Part shown: piece after piece, positions 24,088 to 33,209 of the stretch
Numbering within the stretch: the stretch's first letter is position 1
Layout of the letters: every line of letters begins with the position of its first letter
NCBI GenBank assembly: GCA_012514535.1
Contig: JAAZAA010000178.1
Coordinates: 1-36,571 of the forward strand
Direction of reading: 5' to 3'
Length of the DNA: 36,571 nucleotides
Origin: Myxococcales bacterium
GTDB taxonomy: Bacteria; Myxococcota_A; Polyangia; Polyangiales; Polyangiaceae
Notes under the pieces: model-generated
What the model was told of the DNA's origin: nothing
The model's database searches: none
The model's input: the letters and a program-made list of their open reading frames with translations, nothing else
Translations under genes and position numbers: made by a program

Positions 24088-25029
24088 GTGCATTATCGCA
24101 CCGTGTTGGACCTTCTGGACCCCTACGTCATCCTGGCCGGGCTAGGAGTGGGCTTCGTCGTCGGCCTCACGGGGATGGGCGGCGGAGCGCTCATGACGCC
24201 CTTGCTCGTGCTGCTCTTCGGAGTGCCGCCCCTGACGGCGGTCTCGAGCGACATCGTCGCCGCGATGGTCATGAAACCCGTGGGAGGCACGGTCCACTGG
24301 AAACGGGGCACCGTGAACCTGAAGCTCGTGGGCTGGCTCGTGGCCGGCTCCGTGCCTACGGCGTTCCTCGGGGTCCTCCTCCTACGGGAGCTCGGCGCAG
24401 GACCGGATCTCCAGGCTCACGTGAAGCTGGCCCTGGGCTTCGCCCTGCTCGCGGTCACGTTCGGCTTGGTGATCCGCCCCCTCCTGGCGGCCCGCCGGAA
24501 GCCGGGCGACAGCATGATCCCCTTGCAGGTGAAGCCGTTGCCCACGTTGTTCATCGGCATCGTCGGCGGTCTGGTCGTCGGCCTCACCTCCGTGGGCTCC
24601 GGCTCGCTGATGATGATCCTGCTCCTCCTGCTCTACCCGCGCCTGAAGCTCTCCGAGCTCGTGGGGACGGATCTGGTGCAGGCGGTTCCCCTGGTGGCCA
24701 GCGCGGCCATCGGTCACCTGCTCTTCGGAGATTTCGAGCTCGGTCTCACGGGCTCGATCCTCGTCGGCAGCCTGCCCGGCGTGTTCCTCGGGGCACGCTT
24801 CTCGTCGCGCGCGCCCGACTACGTCATCCGCCCCGCCCTGATCGTGGTGTTGCTCGCCTCCGGTCTGAAGCTCCTGTCCGTGGGCACTGGGGTGCTGGCC
24901 ACCGCGGTCGGTACGGCCGCCGCCATCGGGGTGGCGCACGGCGTGATGGAGGCGCGTCGGGAGAGGCAAGCGCGCCAGGAGCTCGAGGTCGCCAGCGCGG
25001 ACGGCCCGCTCCCCGCACCGGAGCTCTGA
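24088..25029 (+). CDS. TauE/SafE family membrane permease
   Basis: The product is 313 aa with about seven or eight membrane segments. It belongs to the TauE/SafE (sulfite exporter, DUF81) family, which carries small organosulfur or organic anions across the inner membrane. The duplicated signature is visible: VVGLTGMGGGALMTPLL near the N-terminus and VVGLTSVGSGSLMMILLLL after the central loop, followed by LVGTDLVQAVPLVASAAIGH. The C-terminal about 30 residues are charged and cytoplasmic. Start GTG 24088 has no clear ribosome site; GTG 24103 (Val6) is possible. Upstream DNA is a repeat array and an AT-rich patch. The substrate cannot be inferred from neighbours; argC follows after 66 bp. Confidence 0.88.
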   Translation: MHYRTVLDLLDPYVILAGLGVGFVVGLTGMGGGALMTPLLVLLFGVPPLTAVSSDIVAAMVMKPVGGTVHWKRGTVNLKLVGWLVAGSVPTAFLGVLLLRELGAGPDLQAHVKLALGFALLAVTFGLVIRPLLAARRKPGDSMIPLQVKPLPTLFIGIVGGLVVGLTSVGSGSLMMILLLLLYPRLKLSELVGTDLVQAVPLVASAAIGHLLFGDFELGLTGSILVGSLPGVFLGARFSSRAPDYVIRPALIVVLLASGLKLLSVGTGVLATAVGTAAAIGVAHGVMEARRERQARQELEVASADGPLPAPEL

Positions 25030-25095
25030 GCCCGCACCGGGCTGAGCCCACGCCCGAGATCTGACGGGCGCGACGCGACGCGGTACGCTCGCAGC

Positions 25096-26142
25096 ATGGC
25101 TGAGCGCGCGCGTGTGGCGGTCCTCGGGGCCTCCGGGTTCGCGGGGGCGGAGCTCCTGCGACGGCTGCTCCAACATCCGGCGGTGGAGGTGGTGCGGGTG
25201 GTGGCCGACGATCACCTCGGCCAGCCGATCGCCGCCGCCCACCCCCACCTCGAGGGACTCAGCTCCCTCCGCTTCGAGCCCTTCGACGCCGCGCGCGCGG
25301 TGGACGCGGATTTCGTCCTCATGGGGCTGCCCCCCGAGGCGAGCTTCGACGTGGTGCGCAGCGCGCACGGCAAGGGCGTGCGCATCATCGACATGTCGGG
25401 GGCGTTCCGGCTGAAGGATCCCGCCCTGTTCGAGCGCTTCTACGGACGCCCCCACCCGCTGCCGGAGCTGCTGTCCGACTTCGTGTACGGGCTGCCCGAG
25501 CTGAATCGGAGCGCCCTGCGCGACGCGCGCTACGTCTCCTCACCGGGCTGCTTCGCGACGACCATCACCCTCGGGCTCCTCCCCCTGGCGCGGGCAGGGC
25601 TCCTCGCGGGGGCCGTGCACACGGTCGCGATCACCGGCTCGAGCGGCGCGGGGAAGGAGCCCACCGCGACGACGCACCACCCGTCCCGGGCCGGGAACGT
25701 GCGCACCTACAAACCCCACACGCATCCCCACGCTCCCGAGGTGGCCTCCACCCTCGCCGCCGCGGGCGCGCGGGATCTCCAGATCGAGTTCGTACCCGTC
25801 GCCGGTCCCTTCGTGCGGGGCATCTTCGCGACCTCCTTCGTCCCCCTCGGCGACGGGGTCCTCTCCCAAGGAGTAGACGGCGCGCTCCGCCAGGCCTTCG
25901 GCGCGTGCTTCGAGGGCGAGCCCTTCGTGCGCGAACCCGCGGGGCGTCTCCCGGAGGTGATCGCCGTCGCCGGCTCCTGCTACGCGGAGGTGGGTTACGT
26001 GGTGCGTCCCGGCGGGGTCACCGTCTTCTCCGCGCTCGACAACCTGATCAAGGGGGGAGCTGGCCAGGCGGTGCAGAACCTCAACCTCATGCTGGGGATC
26101 CCGGAGACCACGACCCTCGCGGATCCCGGGCCCTATCCGTGA
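25096..26142 (+). CDS. argC: N-acetyl-gamma-glutamyl-phosphate reductase
   Basis: The product is 348 aa. ArgC reduces N-acetylglutamyl phosphate to the semialdehyde with NADPH, the third step of arginine synthesis. The nucleotide loop is VLGASGFAGAELLR (11-17, usually GxxGYxG), the catalytic Cys is C152 in SSPGCFAT, and the substrate His lies in YKPHTHPHAPEV. Other family marks are IDMSGAFRLKDP and the C-terminal DNLIKGGAGQAVQNLNLMLG. The LysY enzyme of the AAA lysine route is a close relative and cannot be excluded from sequence alone; no other arginine gene is in the window. ATG 25096 fits the conserved MxxxRVAVLGASG start. It converges on pcm with a 111-bp gap that shows no clear terminator. 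Confidence 0.94.
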   Translation: MAERARVAVLGASGFAGAELLRRLLQHPAVEVVRVVADDHLGQPIAAAHPHLEGLSSLRFEPFDAARAVDADFVLMGLPPEASFDVVRSAHGKGVRIIDMSGAFRLKDPALFERFYGRPHPLPELLSDFVYGLPELNRSALRDARYVSSPGCFATTITLGLLPLARAGLLAGAVHTVAITGSSGAGKEPTATTHHPSRAGNVRTYKPHTHPHAPEVASTLAAAGARDLQIEFVPVAGPFVRGIFATSFVPLGDGVLSQGVDGALRQAFGACFEGEPFVREPAGRLPEVIAVAGSCYAEVGYVVRPGGVTVFSALDNLIKGGAGQAVQNLNLMLGIPETTTLADPGPYP

Positions 26143-26253
26143 TCCCTCCGCTCACGCCGCGTGTTCTCGCGAACGGCTCGATGAACGCCTCACGCGGGGC
26201 CAGACGGCGCGCCCCCATCGGGATCCCTGCCGGGTCCCTGCTTCCCCGCTGGC

Positions 26254-26949
26254 TCACGAGGGGGCGGCGCTGCTCACCAGGGGGACGAACCGCACCCCGT
26301 AGTGCTCCTGGCGCCGGAAGGCCTCCGCGCGCAGCCCCTCGCCGACACGTTCCCAGACCTCGAGTTGCTGGGGCCCCTCGAGCGCGCCCACGGGGATGAC
26401 GAGGCGACCGCCCAGGGCGAGCTGTTCGAGGAGGGGGATGGGCACCTCCGGCGGCGCCGCCGTCACCAGGATGGCGTCCCAAGGGGCCTCCTCCGGCCAG
26501 CCGCGGGTGCCATCTCCGCAGCGGAGGTGGACGCGATCGGGGCCGTATCCGAGGGCGCGCAGGTTCCGCTCCCCGAGGGCGCAGAGCTCGGGGACGTACT
26601 CGATGCTGAACACCGAGTCGCAGATTTCCGCCAGGATCGCAGCCTGGTAGCCGCTCCCGGTGCCGATCTCGAGGCAACGATCCGTCGAGGACAGTCGAGC
26701 CAGCTCCGTCATGCTCGCCACCACGAAGGGCTGGCTGATGGTCTGGCCCGCCGCGAGGGGCAGCGCCCCATCCTCGTAGGCCCTCGCCGCGTAGGCGGCG
26801 GGAACGAAGGCGTGTCGCGGGACCTTCGCCATCGCGGCCAGCACGCGTCGATCGCGGATGCCGTTGCGTTCGAGGTGCCTCGCCAGGGCCAGCCGCTCTT
26901 CCCGCCGCTCGAAGAATGCGGGCGCCAGCTCGTCCCGTCCCTGCTGCAT
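26254..26949 (-). CDS. pcm: Protein-L-isoaspartate O-methyltransferase
   Basis: The product is 231 aa from ATG 26949. Pcm methylates isoaspartyl residues formed by ageing so that they can revert to Asp. The N-terminal part has RNGIRDRRVLAAMAKVPRH and the substrate region GQTISQPFVVASM; the SAM-binding motifs are LEIGTGSGYQAAILAEI and GDGTRGWPEEAPWDAILVTAA, followed by LGGRLVIPVG. Length is typical. The frame is open upstream across the end of otsAB, but only the sequence from MQQGRDELAPAFF on resembles Pcm; ATG 26949 lies 2 nt after the otsAB stop (TGAAGATG), so translation is probably coupled. A stress or desiccation link with trehalose synthesis is inferred. Confidence 0.95.
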   Translation of the reverse strand: MQQGRDELAPAFFERREERLALARHLERNGIRDRRVLAAMAKVPRHAFVPAAYAARAYEDGALPLAAGQTISQPFVVASMTELARLSSTDRCLEIGTGSGYQAAILAEICDSVFSIEYVPELCALGERNLRALGYGPDRVHLRCGDGTRGWPEEAPWDAILVTAAPPEVPIPLLEQLALGGRLVIPVGALEGPQQLEVWERVGEGLRAEAFRRQEHYGVRFVPLVSSAAPS

Positions 26950-26951
26950 CT

Positions 26952-29315
26952 TCAAGGGGTCTTCTTCGCCCGACGCTGCGGACCGGGAGCGCTGCGCGGG
27001 GCTCTCCCCGAGGCGGTGGCCTGGGTCGTGCTGGTTCGTTTCTTCGCTCGCGCGGGGCCGCTGGCGGTCGCCTTCTTGCGTCCGCCCTTCCCCGCCGCCG
27101 GCGGTTGAGCGCTGCCACGTCGCCATATCCTAATCATGGCCTCGAGCTCTCCGAGAAGCGAGGCGTCCGACTCGCGCCAGTAGTCCGCCGTGACGTTGCG
27201 ACTCCCCACCCAGCACGTGACGGCCCGCGGACGCCACGCCTTGGGGATGGCGTTCATCATCTCCTCGTCCGTGCGATCGTCGCCCGCGCAGAAGAGGAAA
27301 TCCGCGTCGGGGTGACGATCGAGGAGGTGCCCGACGGCGCTGCCCTTGGTGACGTGCTCGTGCCGCACCTCGATCACGCGGTTACCGCGCAGCACCCGGT
27401 AGGGGCGGCGCTTGAGCAAGTCCTCCAGGCGCGTGAGGAGCTCCTTCGCCTGGAACGACCCGTACTCCGGATCGGCGCCGCGGTAGTGCCAGGCGATGGC
27501 CGCCTGCTTCATCTCGATGGCGCTGCCGGGGGTGCGCCGGGAGAAATCCTCGAGCAGGGGGCGCACGAACCGAGCCAGAGCCGACCCGCTCACGTTCGTC
27601 CGATCCTGCCACTCCCCCCCAGGCGGCTTGATCGAGAGGCCGTGCTCGCACACGAGCCCGATGGGCAGCCCCCCCAGCCAATCCTCGAGCGTCCGGCGAT
27701 CGCGGCCGCTGACGACGTAGACGGTGGCGTACTCCGCCAAACGCTGGAGCACGTTGAGGATGCGCGCGTCGGGGACGGCCTCCTTGGGGTTGATCACGTA
27801 GGAGCGCAGCGTGCCGTCGTAGTCGAGGAACACGAGGGGCGACCTCGCGTTCTTGACGAGGCCGAGGACCGGCTCCTCGTTGATCCGCAGCAGCTTCGCC
27901 TCGTGGTGCGGATCGCCGGAGAGGTGCTCGAGCCGGGTCAAGAAGCGCTTCGCCCAGAACAAGGAGGTGTTCTCGTTCACGAAGCGGGACATGTGGGCGA
28001 AGGTCTCGAAGTTGGGGCCCTCGTTCTCCAGAGCGTCTCCGAGGACGGTAGCGACCTGGCTCGTGTTGAAGGGGTTCACGAGGCGTGCGCCGGGCATGCA
28101 GTGGGCCGCCCCCGTGAACTCGCTGAGGATCAGGGTCCCCCCACGCTGTCCGCGTGCGGCGACGTACTCCAACCCCACGAGGTTCATGCCGTCGCGGATC
28201 GGCGTCACGAGGGCCACGTCCGCCGCCCGATACAAAACCGCGAGCTTGTCCCGGGACACGGACTGGTTGATGTAGACCACCGGCGTGTGGTTGGGCGTGG
28301 AATACTGCCCGTTGATGCGCCCGACCAGCTCGTCGACGCTGCGCTTGAGGTTCTGGTACTCCTCGACGCCCGTCCGCGACGGCGCTGCCACCTGGATCAG
28401 CACCGTGCTCTCCCGCCACTCCGGGTGGTTGTGGAGGAACTCCTCGTAGGCCTCGAGCTTCTGCGGGATGCCCTTGGTGTAGTCGAGGCGATCCACGCCC
28501 ACGATGATGCGCTTGCCCGCGTAGTTGCGCTCGAGCTCCGTGAGCTCCTTGCGCGCCTCCGCGGTGCGCAGCATCTCGGCGATTTCCCCCGGATCGATGC
28601 CGATCGGCATCACTTCCAGCTGCACCTCGCGGGACTGCAGGCGCAGGGCCGCGGGCTCCGACTCGATGCCCAGCACGCGCAGCGCGGCCATGCGCAGGTT
28701 GCTCACGTACTCGTAGGCGTGGAAACCCAGGAGATCCGCGCCGAGGAGCCCGCGCAGCAGATCCTCGGCGACGGGGAGGGTGCGGTACGTCTCGGCGCTC
28801 GGGAACGGGATGTGGAGGAAAAAGCCGATGGGGCAACCGAGGCCCTTCGCGCGGAGCAGCTGCGGGACGAGGCACAGCTGGTAGTCGTGGATCCAGATGA
28901 CGTCGCCGGGGCGAGCGATCTTCGCGATCGCGTCGGCGTACATCTGGTTCACCGTGCGATAAGAGCGCCAGTTGTTGCGGTCGAAGCGGGCGCGCTCCAT
29001 CAAATTATGGAAGAGCGGCCAGAGCACCTCGTTCGAGAACCCTTGATAGAAAGGGTCCATGTGCTCTTGCTCGATGAAGACGGGGGAGGTCCCGTGCTTG
29101 GCGAGCTCGCGCGTCACCGTACGTCGATCGGCCTCGTCCACGTAGGCGCCGGGCCACCCCAGCCAGGTGAATTTCTGCCTCTCCAGCACGGAGCTCAGCG
29201 CGGTGACGAGACCGCCCGTGCTGTGCGCGACCTGCCATCCTTGCTCGCCGCGCGTCATCGTGACCGGGAGACGCACGGAGGCGACGATGAGTCGGTTCTT
29301 TGCCATCCGCTCCAT
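26952..29315 (-). CDS. otsAB: Fused trehalose-6-phosphate synthase/phosphatase
   Basis: The product is 787 aa. The GT20 trehalose-6-phosphate synthase domain (about 5-475) joins UDP-glucose and glucose-6-phosphate: GGLVTALSSVL (34-44), WIHDYQLCLVP, FFLHIPFPSAETYR, GVDRLDYTKGIPQKL (273-287) and RDGMNLVGLEYVA. The HAD-type phosphatase domain (about 490-735) has FLDYDGT with D498 and D500, VVSGRDRRTLEDWL, KGSAVGHLL and CAGDDRTDEEMM, and would release trehalose. The C-terminal tail (738-787) has 14 Lys/Arg and no acidic residue, like a histone H1-type tail. Start ATG 29315, or ATG 29306 (Met4), which has GGAG 3 nt upstream. The gene is divergent from the GH15 enzyme and coupled to pcm. Confidence 0.95.
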   Translation of the reverse strand: MERMAKNRLIVASVRLPVTMTRGEQGWQVAHSTGGLVTALSSVLERQKFTWLGWPGAYVDEADRRTVTRELAKHGTSPVFIEQEHMDPFYQGFSNEVLWPLFHNLMERARFDRNNWRSYRTVNQMYADAIAKIARPGDVIWIHDYQLCLVPQLLRAKGLGCPIGFFLHIPFPSAETYRTLPVAEDLLRGLLGADLLGFHAYEYVSNLRMAALRVLGIESEPAALRLQSREVQLEVMPIGIDPGEIAEMLRTAEARKELTELERNYAGKRIIVGVDRLDYTKGIPQKLEAYEEFLHNHPEWRESTVLIQVAAPSRTGVEEYQNLKRSVDELVGRINGQYSTPNHTPVVYINQSVSRDKLAVLYRAADVALVTPIRDGMNLVGLEYVAARGQRGGTLILSEFTGAAHCMPGARLVNPFNTSQVATVLGDALENEGPNFETFAHMSRFVNENTSLFWAKRFLTRLEHLSGDPHHEAKLLRINEEPVLGLVKNARSPLVFLDYDGTLRSYVINPKEAVPDARILNVLQRLAEYATVYVVSGRDRRTLEDWLGGLPIGLVCEHGLSIKPPGGEWQDRTNVSGSALARFVRPLLEDFSRRTPGSAIEMKQAAIAWHYRGADPEYGSFQAKELLTRLEDLLKRRPYRVLRGNRVIEVRHEHVTKGSAVGHLLDRHPDADFLFCAGDDRTDEEMMNAIPKAWRPRAVTCWVGSRNVTADYWRESDASLLGELEAMIRIWRRGSAQPPAAGKGGRKKATASGPARAKKRTSTTQATASGRAPRSAPGPQRRAKKTP

Positions 29316-29329
29316 TTATGTCACAGCGC

Positions 29330-29347
29330 CCCCTGCATTCACAGGGG
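29330..29347. promoter_or_regulatory. Inverted repeat in the otsAB/GH15 divergent promoter region
   Basis: CCCCTG (29330-29335) and CAGGGG (29342-29347) form a 6-bp dyad around CATTCA in the 58-bp gap between the two divergent genes. Given the tiny gap it could be a shared operator; no clear -35/-10 pair is visible. Confidence 0.3.
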
Positions 29348-29373
29348 CCGGTTGCTGGAGTACCATCGGCTGC

Positions 29374-31143
29374 GTGAAGCTCGCACTGATCGGGAACTGC
29401 TCTTATCAAGCGTTGATCGACGACTTCGCGCGGGTGGTGTGGTTGTGCTGGCCGCGCTTCGATTCGAGCCCGGTGTTCGGCGCGCTCCTCGACGACGAGA
29501 AGGGCGGTGTGTTCTCCGTCGAGCCCGCGCGCCCGGGCGCCACGTCGTTTCAGGAGTATGTCCCCAATACGAACATCCTGCGTACGCGCTTCACCTCCGA
29601 CCGCGGCGAGTTCGAGGTCGTGGACTTCGCCCCGCGCTTCAAGCAGTACGAGCGCCGCTACAAGCCGAACATGCTCGTCCGGCGCCTACGGCGCCTCGAC
29701 GGAGATCCCTTGGTGCAGGTCCGCTGCCAGCCCACGTACTACTACGGCCGCCTGCGACCGGACGTCCAGATGGCCTCCAACCACCTCGAGTGGCGGATCC
29801 CCGGGCAGCAGCTGCGGCTCACCACGAACGTCCCCCTCAACTACATCATGGAGGAGCGCCCGTTCCTGCTCGAGGACGAGGCCTGGATCGTGATGACGTG
29901 GGGCGAGCCGCTCGAGGCGCCCCTGGAGGAGACGGCCAGGAGCTTCCTCGATCGGACGCGACGCTACTGGGAGCGTTGGGTCAAGCACACCGCCCTCCCC
30001 GGACGCTTCCAGAAGGAGGTCGTGCGCTCGGCCCTCGCGCTCAAGCTCCACCTCTACGAGGACACGGGGGCCATCACCGCCGCGACGACCACCAGCCTGC
30101 CGGAGTGGCACGGCTCCGGGCGCAACTGGGACTACCGCTTCTGCTGGCTCCGCGACGCTTATTTCACCCTGCGCGCCCTGCGGCGGCTCGGCTACTTCGA
30201 CGAAATGGAAGCCTTCATCGGCTTCCTGAAGAACCTCGCCTCCTCCCACGAGCGACTGCAGCCCGTGTACGGGATTTCCGGCGAAGCGGAGATCCAGGAG
30301 CGCGTCATCGAGCACCTGGCCGGGTACCGCGGGCACGGTCCGGTGCGCGCGGGCAACGACGCGTATCGCCAGGTGCAGTACGACACCTACGGGGAAATGG
30401 TGGCCGCGATGGCCCCCTTCTTCCTGGACTTTCGGTTCGAGGAGTACCGGACGTCCCACTCCGCCGCGCTCGTGAAGCGGTTGCTCCACCGGATCTCGGA
30501 GGTCATGCACCTGCCCGACGCGGGCATCTGGGAGATCCGCGACGACAACCGCGTGCACACGTTCTCGCTGCTGTTCCACTGGGTGGGGGGCTCCGTGGCT
30601 GCGCGGATCGGCGAGGTGCTCCGCGACGACGAGCTCTACCAGGCCGCCACGGACGTGGCGCGCCGCGCCCGCCAGACCATCGAGGAGAAGTGCTGGTACG
30701 AGGAGGGCGGCTTCTACGGCGACTCGACGGAGACCCAGAACCCCGACGCCGCCCTGCTCATGATGATCAACCTGGGCTACCTGCGCCAAGGGAACCCGCG
30801 CGCGGAGAGGCACCTGCGCGCCCTGGAGTCCGCCTTGCGCGCCAACGGCCACCTGATGCACCGCTATCGGCACCACGACGGGATCGGCGACACCCACGCC
30901 ACCTTCACGGTGTGCGGCTTCTGGCACGTGGAGGCGGTGGCTCGCCTCGGCCACGTCGAGGAGGCGGAGGATATTTTCCAGCGGATGCTGAGCCACGGAA
31001 ACCACGTGGGGCTCTTCAGCGAGGACATCGATCCCGTCACGGGCCAGCAGCTCGGCAACTTCCCCCAGACCTACTCCCACGTGGGGATCATCAACGCCGC
31101 CTTCGCGATCAGCCCCCTCCCCATCGAAGTCGGCGATCCCTGA
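29374..31143 (+). CDS. GH15 glycoside hydrolase (glucoamylase/trehalase-like)
   Basis: The product is 589 aa from GTG 29374. The N-terminal beta domain of GH15 opens with LIGNCSYQALIDDFARVVWL and LCWPRFDSSPVFGALL, then VDFAPRF. The (alpha/alpha)6 barrel (about 205-580) has SLPEWHGSGRNWDYRFCWLRDA, general-acid candidate E387 in DAGIWEIRDD, and the second candidate E550 in GLFSEDIDPVTGQQLGNFPQTYSH. Family members hydrolyse alpha-1,4-glucans or, in mycobacteria and Thermoplasma, trehalose. Divergence from otsAB with only 58 bp between starts favours a link to trehalose or glycogen turnover. No signal peptide is seen, so it should be cytoplasmic. An in-frame ATG at 29287 would run into the otsAB coding region and is less likely. 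Confidence 0.9.
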   Translation: MKLALIGNCSYQALIDDFARVVWLCWPRFDSSPVFGALLDDEKGGVFSVEPARPGATSFQEYVPNTNILRTRFTSDRGEFEVVDFAPRFKQYERRYKPNMLVRRLRRLDGDPLVQVRCQPTYYYGRLRPDVQMASNHLEWRIPGQQLRLTTNVPLNYIMEERPFLLEDEAWIVMTWGEPLEAPLEETARSFLDRTRRYWERWVKHTALPGRFQKEVVRSALALKLHLYEDTGAITAATTTSLPEWHGSGRNWDYRFCWLRDAYFTLRALRRLGYFDEMEAFIGFLKNLASSHERLQPVYGISGEAEIQERVIEHLAGYRGHGPVRAGNDAYRQVQYDTYGEMVAAMAPFFLDFRFEEYRTSHSAALVKRLLHRISEVMHLPDAGIWEIRDDNRVHTFSLLFHWVGGSVAARIGEVLRDDELYQAATDVARRARQTIEEKCWYEEGGFYGDSTETQNPDAALLMMINLGYLRQGNPRAERHLRALESALRANGHLMHRYRHHDGIGDTHATFTVCGFWHVEAVARLGHVEEAEDIFQRMLSHGNHVGLFSEDIDPVTGQQLGNFPQTYSHVGIINAAFAISPLPIEVGDP

Positions 31144-31172
31144 GGCGCCTGGGGCCGGGGAGCGCGTCGTGT

Positions 31173-31195
31173 CGGCGCTTGGCGCCGCTTGCTTG
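31173..31195 (+). terminator. Hairpin after the GH15 gene
   Basis: CGGCGC/GCGCCG with a 3-nt loop (31173-31187) is followed by CTTGCTTG, a poor T-tract. It lies in the 83-bp gap before the ABC-F gene and could attenuate transcription. Confidence 0.3.
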
Positions 31196-31226
31196 CGAGC
31201 CCATGGCGGCGTAGCACCCGACACCC

Positions 31227-33176
31227 ATGATCGTCGTCTCCGGCCTGGCCAAGCACTACGGCCCCAAGACGCTCTTCGAGGGCGTGCAGCTGCAGCTCAA
31301 CCCCGGGCACCGCTACGGGCTCGTCGGCGCCAACGGCAGCGGGAAGACCACCTTCCTGAAGATCCTGGCCGGCGACGAGGCGGCGGACGCGGGCTCGATC
31401 AGCTTTGGGAAGCAGCTGCGGCTGGGGGTGTTGCGTCAGGATCAGTTCGCGGCGGACGACGAGCGCATCCTCAGCGTGGCCATGCGCGGAGACGCCGAGG
31501 TCTTCGCTGCCCTCGAGGAGCTCGACGCCCTGGCCCGCGGCGAGGCACCCGCGGCGGGTGGCGCCGAGGAGCTCGCAGAGCGCATGGCCAGCCTGAACGA
31601 GGTCCTCGCGCGCCTCGACGGCTACACCCTGGAGTCCCGCGCCCGGGAGACGCTCGTCGGCCTCGGCATCCCCGCGGAGGCCCTGGAGCAACCCCTGCGG
31701 ACCCTCTCCGGCGGCTTCAAGCTCCGCGTCCTGCTCGCCCAGGTGCTCGTCGGGCGCCCCGACGTGCTGTTGCTCGACGAGCCCACGAACCACCTCGACA
31801 TCCTGTCGATCCGCTGGCTCGAGCGATTCCTCCAGGGGTACGCGGGCTGCGCCCTGGTGATCTCTCACGATCGGCGCTTCTTGGACGCGGTGTCGACCCG
31901 CACCCTCGACGTCGACTACGAGACGATCACCGAGTACGCGGGCAACTACACGCAGTTCCTCGTCGAGAAGGCGAGCACCCGCGAGCGCAAGGAGGCGGAG
32001 ATCGCCCGCGCCGAGCGGCAGATCGCTCAGAAGCGGGCCTTCGTGGAGCGCTTCGGCGCCAAGGCCACGAAGGCGAGGCAAGCCCAAAGCCGTCTCAAGC
32101 AAATCGAGAAGATCGAGGTGGCCGAGCTCGCCCAGAGCTCCCGGCGGGCGCCCAACTTCTCCTTTCAGCAAGAGCGTCCGAGCGGGAAGGACGTGCTCGC
32201 CGTCGAGGCCGTCAGCAAGGCCTACGGCGACAAACGGGTGCTCGAGGGCGTGGGCTTCCAGGTCCGGCGCGGCGAGCGTGTGGCCATCATCGGTGCCAAC
32301 GGCATCGGCAAGTCGACGCTCTTGAAGATCCTGGTGGGGCGCCTCCAGCCCGACTCCGGGAGCTACGAGTGGGGCATCAACACCAAGGTCAGCTATTTTG
32401 CCCAGGATCATCACGAGCTCCTGTCGGATCCGAAGACCACACCCCTCGAGTATGTCTGGGAGATCTGCCCCATGGAGCCGACCACGTACGTCCGGGGACA
32501 GCTCGGTCGGATGTTGTTCAGCGGCAGCGAGGTCGACAAACCGGTGAGCACCCTCTCGGGTGGGGAGGCCGCCCGGGTGGTCTTCGCGCGGATCGCCGTG
32601 GAGCGCCCCAACGTGCTCATCCTCGACGAGCCCACGAACCACCTCGACTTGGAGACGATCGACGCCCTGGCAGAGGCGCTGCAGAGCTACGAGGGCACGC
32701 TCCTGTTCGTCTCCCACGACCGCCATTTCGTCGGCCGGCTCGCGACGCGCATCATCGATCTGCGCGCCGACGGGCTGCACGATTTCCCGGGGACCTACGA
32801 GGACTACCTGGCCCGCGACGGGGACGACCATCTGGACGTCGAGGCCGTGGTCCTCAAGGCCAAGCGGGAGGCCCAGGCGAGCAAGGGGCGCGAGGACGGA
32901 CAGCTCTCCTGGGAGGAGCGCAAGCGCCGCGAGAACCGCCGCAAGGCGCTGCCCAAGCAGCGGGATCGGCTCCTGGCGGAGATCGACGCGGCGGAGAAGG
33001 AGAAGGCGGAGATCGACGCGCGCTTCGCCGAGCCGGGGTTCTTCGAGAGGACCTCCCCCGAGGAGGTGGCCGCCCTGCAGCGACGTCAGGAGGAGCTCGA
33101 CGCGATCGCCGAGCGCACCATGGCCGAGTGGGAGGCCGTCGAGACGGAGCTCGCGGAGTTCGAAGCGGAAGCCTAG
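31227..33176 (+). CDS. ABC-F family ATPase (YbiT-like)
   Basis: The product is 649 aa with two ABC domains and no membrane segment, as in ABC-F proteins that act on ribosomes. Domain 1: Walker A VGANGSGKT, signature TLSGGFKLRV, Walker B VLLLDEPTNHLD. A linker helix pair (about 245-320, ERKEAEIARAERQIAQKRA) joins the domains. Domain 2: Walker A IGANGIGKS, signature TLSGGEAARV, Walker B VLILDEPTNHLD. The C-terminal extension (about 545-649) is a charged coiled coil. YFAQDHHELL fits the YbiT group better than EttA, so a housekeeping translation factor is likelier than drug resistance, but this is not certain. No clear ribosome site precedes ATG 31227. Confidence 0.92.
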   Translation: MIVVSGLAKHYGPKTLFEGVQLQLNPGHRYGLVGANGSGKTTFLKILAGDEAADAGSISFGKQLRLGVLRQDQFAADDERILSVAMRGDAEVFAALEELDALARGEAPAAGGAEELAERMASLNEVLARLDGYTLESRARETLVGLGIPAEALEQPLRTLSGGFKLRVLLAQVLVGRPDVLLLDEPTNHLDILSIRWLERFLQGYAGCALVISHDRRFLDAVSTRTLDVDYETITEYAGNYTQFLVEKASTRERKEAEIARAERQIAQKRAFVERFGAKATKARQAQSRLKQIEKIEVAELAQSSRRAPNFSFQQERPSGKDVLAVEAVSKAYGDKRVLEGVGFQVRRGERVAIIGANGIGKSTLLKILVGRLQPDSGSYEWGINTKVSYFAQDHHELLSDPKTTPLEYVWEICPMEPTTYVRGQLGRMLFSGSEVDKPVSTLSGGEAARVVFARIAVERPNVLILDEPTNHLDLETIDALAEALQSYEGTLLFVSHDRHFVGRLATRIIDLRADGLHDFPGTYEDYLARDGDDHLDVEAVVLKAKREAQASKGREDGQLSWEERKRRENRRKALPKQRDRLLAEIDAAEKEKAEIDARFAEPGFFERTSPEEVAALQRRQEELDAIAERTMAEWEAVETELAEFEAEA

Positions 33177-33181
33177 AGCAC

Positions 33182-33207
33182 CGGGCGCCGCGCTCCGCGG
33201 GCGCCCG
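33182..33207. terminator. Bidirectional hairpin between converging genes
   Basis: CGGGCGCC (33182-33189) pairs with GGCGCCCG (33200-33207) around a 10-nt loop, directly after the ABC-F stop and between two converging genes. A second stem CGGGG/CCCCG follows near 33219-33231. No T-run, as is common in this GC-rich DNA. Confidence 0.4.
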
Positions 33208-33209
33208 TC

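Noticed and set aside
26916-31214. Open frame of about 1430 codons on the plus strand
   Set aside because: It is antisense to otsAB and out of frame with the GH15 gene; the translation lacks domains.
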